DNA of 37,224 nucleotides, from positions 1-37,224 of the forward strand of contig SUWS01000022.1 in NCBI GenBank assembly GCA_015061365.1, given 5' to 3'. The translations under genes and the position numbers were made by a program. This document shows positions 33,371 through 37,224 of the stretch, one piece after another (the first letter of the stretch is position 1; every line of letters begins with the position of its first letter). This stretch comes from Lentimicrobiaceae bacterium. GTDB lineage: Bacteria > Bacteroidota > Bacteroidia > Bacteroidales > F082. Below the pieces are notes generated by a model, which had not been told where the DNA came from, ran no database searches, and saw only the letters and a list, made by a program, of their open reading frames with translations.

Positions 33371-34273
33371 ATGAAAGACAAGACAAAATCAATATTGATA
33401 GCTATTTCGTTTATCGTGGCGATGTTTTTATTTGTATGGGGATTTAACTTTCTTAAAGGTAAGTCGATACTTCGTAACCAGCTTGAATTTTATGCTGTCT
33501 ATGAAAACTCTAAGGGTCTGTTGCCAGGCGACCTTGTCACTTTGAATGGAATGCAGGTTGGAACGGTAGGCGACTTGAGGTTTCATCCGAGTCAGGATGG
33601 TTCTATCATAGTGCATTTTATGATGAGTAACGATATTGACGTCCCGGAGAACAGCGTCGCTAATCTCGCCTCCAGTCTTACCGGTTCGGTGAGCATCGAA
33701 CTTAAATTGGGCGACTCAAACAAACTCGCTCAGAGCGGAGATACACTCTCATCAGGATACGACAACGGAACGATGGGCGTGATAGTGGAAACCGTAAGCC
33801 CTATAATAAGCGAACTCCAGACCTTATTAATATCTCTTAACGATCTGACAGCAAACCTTAACGATATTCTGAATCCTGAACTGAAAACTAACATAGACAG
33901 AAGCGCAAGCAGCCTCGCTTCATCAATGGAAAATATAGAAGTCATTACAAACGACATTCAGCATCTCGTCGATAATAAGGATGGTAAACTGACGATGGCG
34001 GCTAACAATTTAGAGACGTTGACAAATAATTTCGTGACAGTGAGCGACTCTCTGAAAAATATAGATTACAATCATCTCGTGACTTCGCTTGAGACCTGTG
34101 CCGCCGAACTTACTAATTTGGTGGAAGGTATCAACGCCGGACAAGGCAGTGTCGGAAAACTCGTCACCGACGACTCCTTATATTATAATGTCAATGATGC
34201 CGTCGTAACATTGCAGCAACTTATAGATGATATAAAAGCAAATCCAAAAAAGATAAAACTGAGCGTTTTTTAA
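33371..34273 (+). CDS. MlaD/MCE-domain lipid-transport protein
   Basis: A 300-residue protein with one N-terminal membrane helix (about 8-27, IAISFIVAMFLFVWGFNFLKG) and an MCE domain (about 38-115) with LEFYAVYENSKGLLPGDLVTLNGMQVG and the SLTGSVSIELKLG end motif. The rest is a long helical, coiled-coil-like region (about 135-290). MCE proteins form hexameric rings or tubes that carry phospholipid between inner and outer membranes together with an MlaE/MlaF ABC transporter, not present here. The amidase upstream and the OstA-like gene 18 bases downstream suggest an envelope-maintenance operon. The LLPGDLVTLNG wording is typical of Bacteroidota MlaD proteins. Confidence 0.9.
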   Translation: MKDKTKSILIAISFIVAMFLFVWGFNFLKGKSILRNQLEFYAVYENSKGLLPGDLVTLNGMQVGTVGDLRFHPSQDGSIIVHFMMSNDIDVPENSVANLASSLTGSVSIELKLGDSNKLAQSGDTLSSGYDNGTMGVIVETVSPIISELQTLLISLNDLTANLNDILNPELKTNIDRSASSLASSMENIEVITNDIQHLVDNKDGKLTMAANNLETLTNNFVTVSDSLKNIDYNHLVTSLETCAAELTNLVEGINAGQGSVGKLVTDDSLYYNVNDAVVTLQQLIDDIKANPKKIKLSVF

Positions 34274-34291
34274 TGGCGAAAGACAATTATT

Positions 34292-35788
34292 ATGAAATAC
34301 AAGATACTGGTAATATTATTGTTTTTAACGACTAACATCTTCGCTCAGAAGAAAACAACGACGATTCATATCTTGAATGCGGATAAGGCTGACTATGACG
34401 AGCGTCTCGGTAAAGATGTTCAACGTCTCATCGGTAATGTCGTCATGCGTCAGGATTCGACATATTTTTATAGCGACAGCGCATACTATAATGAGAAGAC
34501 TAAATTCTTCGACGGTTTCGGTAACGTCCATATCAAGGTCAATGACAGTACTGATATTTATAGCAGGTTATTGAAATATAATGGCGATACGAAATTCGCG
34601 GAACTGTTTCACGATGTCGTGCTGAAAGACGACTCCACTGTCCTGAATACGGAATATATGACATACGACAGAATAGGACATCTCGCCACATATCCAAATC
34701 ACGGAACGATAACACGTAACGACAAGAAACTCGTCAGTAAGAAAGGTTATTACCGCGACGACATCAAAGTGGTTTATTTCAGAAAAGACGTGGTAGGAAC
34801 AATGCCAGACTATAAAATAGTATCCGATACCTTAGTCTACGATACCGACAACGAGATGATGTATTTCTACGGACCAACAACGATATACAACAAAGACAAC
34901 ATCTTATATGGTAATTACGGGTGGTATAATACGGAGACGGAATTGGCATATTTAGACAAACGTGCCACGTTGAGAAATAAGGAGCAGTCGATGACCGCCG
35001 ACACCATGTATTATAATAAGAAGACAGGTTATGCTAAAGCGTTGAGCGATGTGGTTATTGAAGATACGGTCAACAAAGCTATCGTGAAAGGTGAGTTCGC
35101 CGAACTGTGGAAGAACAATGGTAAATGCATGATGACCGACAATCTGCGGGCGATATATTATGAGGAACAGGATACGCTATTCGCGACGGCAGATACTGTT
35201 TATCTTTATTTCGATACCTTGACCAACGACATACAACGTGTCAAGGCGTTTTATAACGTGCGTTTTTTCAGAAACGACATACAAGGTAAGTGCGATTCTC
35301 TGCATTATGTGATGGCTGACTCGACAGTTTATATGAGATATGAACCTATCTTATGGGCTGAAGATGCGCAGATGACAGGCGACTCTATTAATATAGTAGT
35401 CAAGGAACGTTCCATCGACAGTCTTCTGATGCGACCTAACGCTTTCATCATACAGCAGGATTCTATCAAGGGTTTCAATCAAGTGAAAGGTAAGGAGATT
35501 ACGGCATATTTTAGAGGTAATGAGATAGATCATCTCTTCAATGAAGGTAATGCTGAGACGATCTATTGGCTGCGTGACGACGATACAAGTCTGATAGGAA
35601 TCAATTTCTCGCAGTCGGCGACGATGGATATTATAATGAGAGACAAACAAATCTCCAAGATAAAATCGTACAATAGCATTAAAGAGACGCTCTATCCCGA
35701 AGAGCAACTCAAAGACAATATGGAATATCTCAAAGGATTTTTCTGGAAAGAAGACGAGAAACCGAAACGAGAAGAATTCGTATTCTGA
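34292..35788 (+). CDS. OstA/LptA-like periplasmic protein
   Basis: 498 residues with a signal peptide (1-19, ends NIFAQ). It consists of successive beta-strand repeats of the OstA type: LIGNVVMRQDSTYFYSDSAYYN, FDGFGNVHIKVNDSTDIYS, AELFHDVVLKDDSTVLNTEYMTYD, LSDVVIEDTVNKAIVKGEFAELW, and VKAFYNVRFFRNDIQGKCDSLHY. This is the beta-jellyroll fold that bridges LPS across the periplasm in LptA/LptC and in the N-terminal domain of LptD. It is longer than E. coli LptA (185 residues), as is usual for Bacteroidota OstA-like proteins, and could form a longer bridge. It follows the MCE gene by 18 bases; its likely partner LptD is encoded divergently at 29437-32178. Confidence 0.87.
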   Translation: MKYKILVILLFLTTNIFAQKKTTTIHILNADKADYDERLGKDVQRLIGNVVMRQDSTYFYSDSAYYNEKTKFFDGFGNVHIKVNDSTDIYSRLLKYNGDTKFAELFHDVVLKDDSTVLNTEYMTYDRIGHLATYPNHGTITRNDKKLVSKKGYYRDDIKVVYFRKDVVGTMPDYKIVSDTLVYDTDNEMMYFYGPTTIYNKDNILYGNYGWYNTETELAYLDKRATLRNKEQSMTADTMYYNKKTGYAKALSDVVIEDTVNKAIVKGEFAELWKNNGKCMMTDNLRAIYYEEQDTLFATADTVYLYFDTLTNDIQRVKAFYNVRFFRNDIQGKCDSLHYVMADSTVYMRYEPILWAEDAQMTGDSINIVVKERSIDSLLMRPNAFIIQQDSIKGFNQVKGKEITAYFRGNEIDHLFNEGNAETIYWLRDDDTSLIGINFSQSATMDIIMRDKQISKIKSYNSIKETLYPEEQLKDNMEYLKGFFWKEDEKPKREEFVF

Positions 35789-35798
35789 ATCTGATAAA

Positions 35799-35806
35799 TA
35801 GGGACG
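35799..35806. repeat. Half-copy of the TAGGGACG repeat end
   Basis: TAGGGACG followed by TATCTCACGG resembles one arm of the palindromic family without its partner. The nearby 35828-35858 carries ATTATGC heptamers like those at 4911-4948. I see no gene in 35789-35980. Confidence 0.35.
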
Positions 35807-35893
35807 TATCTCACGGCTCTAATCCAATTATGCATTATGCATTATGAATAAAAAAAAGTTCGACATCATAGTCGATAGTCATTCTTTTTTCCT

Positions 35894-35901
35894 TACTTTT
35901 G
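35894..35901 (+). promoter_or_regulatory. Candidate -7 box of nhaA
   Basis: TACTTTTG fits TAnnTTTG and is followed by CG, as often seen near Bacteroidota start sites. No clear -33 TTTG. The leader would be about 70 bases and AT-rich. Confidence 0.45.
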
Positions 35902-35980
35902 CGCTCCGTTAAATAATACCTATATTTATTTAATAATATTTATATATTAGTGAAATATTAAAATTAAAAAATAAAAGATC

Positions 35981-37224
35981 ATGAGAATTATTCCGCATTA
36001 CACTCGCGTCAAGTACCAGCATGTCATTGAAGTTGGTAGCGCACGTCTTATGGGTAAGCCCTGGATTTCCGGAGTGCTTTTAATGTTTAGTGTCATTGTC
36101 GCTATGTTGTTGGCTAACCTTCCTTTTACCAAAGAAGCCTATCATGCGTTTTTAGAGACAAGTCTTTCAATCACAGTCAAGAGTCATAACTTTGAGTGGA
36201 TCTTCCCTAAGGACATGACTGTGGAGAAGTTTATCAACGACATCCTGATGGTTGTGTTTTTCTTTACCGTAGGTCTTGAGATTAAGAGAGAGATAGTATG
36301 CGGCGAATTGTCGTCTATGAAAAAAGCTATGTTGCCTGTCATCGCCGCTATGGGTGGTATGTTGATGCCGGCACTTATCTATATTGTTGTCAATGGAGGT
36401 ACATCAGCGAGCAGCGGATGGGGTATTCCTACCGCGACAGACATCGCCTTCGCTGTCGGTATCATGTCGATACTCGGCGACAGAGTGCCGGTTTCATTGA
36501 AGATATTTTTGACAGCTCTTGCCATAGCCGACGACTTAGGAGCTATCTTGGTAGTTGCGTTCTTCTATGGCGGTGATATCAATCTCGTACTCCTCGGTAT
36601 AGCTGTCATTATAATATTTATAGTGTTTTTACTCAATAAGGCAGGCGTAAAAAAGATGATCTATTATATCGTGCCTGCTGTCGCTATATGGATTCTGTTC
36701 TATTATGCAGGTATTCATGCTACAATGTCGGGCGTAGTGATGGCTATGATGATACCAATGCAAGCCCGTTATAACCGTTCATATTTCGATAGAAAAACAG
36801 ACCGTTATCAGACTATTATGAATGAATGCAGCGACGACTCCGATTCGCCTAATGAGGAACAACGTACCTGTTTAAGAAATATAAGTCACATAGCAAGAGG
36901 TACTGTCGGTATGAGCTATCGTTTAGAACACGCCTTGAATCCTTGGGTCAACTTCCTTATCATGCCAATCTTCGCCATCGCCAACGCAGGTGTTGAGATA
37001 CCCGGATTGAGTTATCTTAACTTCTTCCAGTACACTCCTGAAATCGGTTCGGTAGGTATCGGTATTTACTTAGGATTGTTGCTTGGAAAACCTGTCGGCA
37101 TCACTTTGGCAAGCTGGATCGCAATCAAGTTGAAAGTAGGTGAGATGCCTGCAAACGCATCATGGAAGATGCTCTTCGCTGTGGCTTGCCTCGGCGGTAT
37201 AGGTTTTACAATGTCGATATTTGT
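35981..37224 (+). CDS. nhaA: Na+/H+ antiporter NhaA (cut by window end)
   Basis: The first ~414 residues of a NhaA-type antiporter, which exports Na+ in exchange for H+ at the cytoplasmic membrane. The reading frame is open to the last base, so the C-terminus is missing. Signature sequences are FFTVGLEIKREIVCGEL (about 94-110), GWGIPTATDIAFAVGI with Asp154, and LTALAIADDLGAILVVAFFYGGD with Asp184 and Asp185. These correspond to E. coli Asp133, Asp163 and Asp164, the latter pair being the ion-binding site. A polar loop (about 265-300) is rich in Asp, Ser and Glu. It may act with the Na+-pumping decarboxylase encoded 31 kb away in keeping the sodium gradient, but nothing links them directly. 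Confidence 0.93.
   Translation, partial: MRIIPHYTRVKYQHVIEVGSARLMGKPWISGVLLMFSVIVAMLLANLPFTKEAYHAFLETSLSITVKSHNFEWIFPKDMTVEKFINDILMVVFFFTVGLEIKREIVCGELSSMKKAMLPVIAAMGGMLMPALIYIVVNGGTSASSGWGIPTATDIAFAVGIMSILGDRVPVSLKIFLTALAIADDLGAILVVAFFYGGDINLVLLGIAVIIIFIVFLLNKAGVKKMIYYIVPAVAIWILFYYAGIHATMSGVVMAMMIPMQARYNRSYFDRKTDRYQTIMNECSDDSDSPNEEQRTCLRNISHIARGTVGMSYRLEHALNPWVNFLIMPIFAIANAGVEIPGLSYLNFFQYTPEIGSVGIGIYLGLLLGKPVGITLASWIAIKLKVGEMPANASWKMLFAVACLGGIGFTMSIF

Overview
The window reads as a chromosomal piece of an AT-rich, anaerobic, fermentative member of the Bacteroidota, most likely Bacteroidales. The evidence is two large secreted proteins with type IX secretion (T9SS) C-terminal sorting domains, upstream boxes that fit the Bacteroidota sigma consensus (TTTG, about 19 bases, TAnnTTTG), a Bacteroidota-type LptD/OstA/MCE/amidase envelope block, and a sodium-pumping methylmalonyl-CoA decarboxylase. 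No plasmid, phage or insertion-sequence gene is visible.

Region 1 (1-4984) is one plus-strand operon: methylmalonyl-CoA epimerase, then the carboxyltransferase, small membrane, biotin carrier and sodium-channel subunits of a decarboxylase. Together they would convert (R)-methylmalonyl-CoA, via the S-epimer, to propionyl-CoA and export Na+. A strong hairpin-plus-T terminator closes it. A tandem 50-bp repeat array lies upstream. Region 2 (5073-5830, minus strand) holds a MntP manganese exporter behind a tRNA-Pro(CGG).

Region 3 (5987-14679, plus strand) is an acyl-CoA block. It contains methylcrotonyl-CoA carboxylase beta, a LiuC-like hydratase, a four-helix-bundle gene framed by opposed repeat arrays, then carboxylase alpha, an acyl-CoA dehydrogenase, phosphate butyryltransferase and butyrate kinase. 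It resembles a leucine/isovalerate (liu) set joined to an ATP-yielding butyrate or branched-chain acid exit. The dehydrogenase has butyryl-CoA-type rather than isovaleryl-CoA-type catalytic residues.

Region 4 (14975-28888, minus strand) encodes a 79-residue secreted peptide with a sorting-signal-like tail, a 748-residue T9SS cargo, and a 3691-residue T9SS giant made of GLUG repeats, beta-helix-like modules and BspA-type leucine-rich repeats. The two cargo proteins share domains in different order. Region 5 (29437-37224) is envelope biogenesis: an LptD-like protein on the minus strand, divergent from amidase, MCE/MlaD-like and OstA/LptA-like genes, then a NhaA antiporter cut by the window end.

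Most spacers are built from tandem 7-bp (sometimes 8-bp) words whose sequence changes from spacer to spacer but whose period does not. One such array is translated inside the LptD-like gene. A second class of repeats is palindromic with GTAGRGACG-type ends; copies occur as a tandem array, singly, and inside the carboxylase alpha gene. These two repeat systems are the least explained structure in the window.
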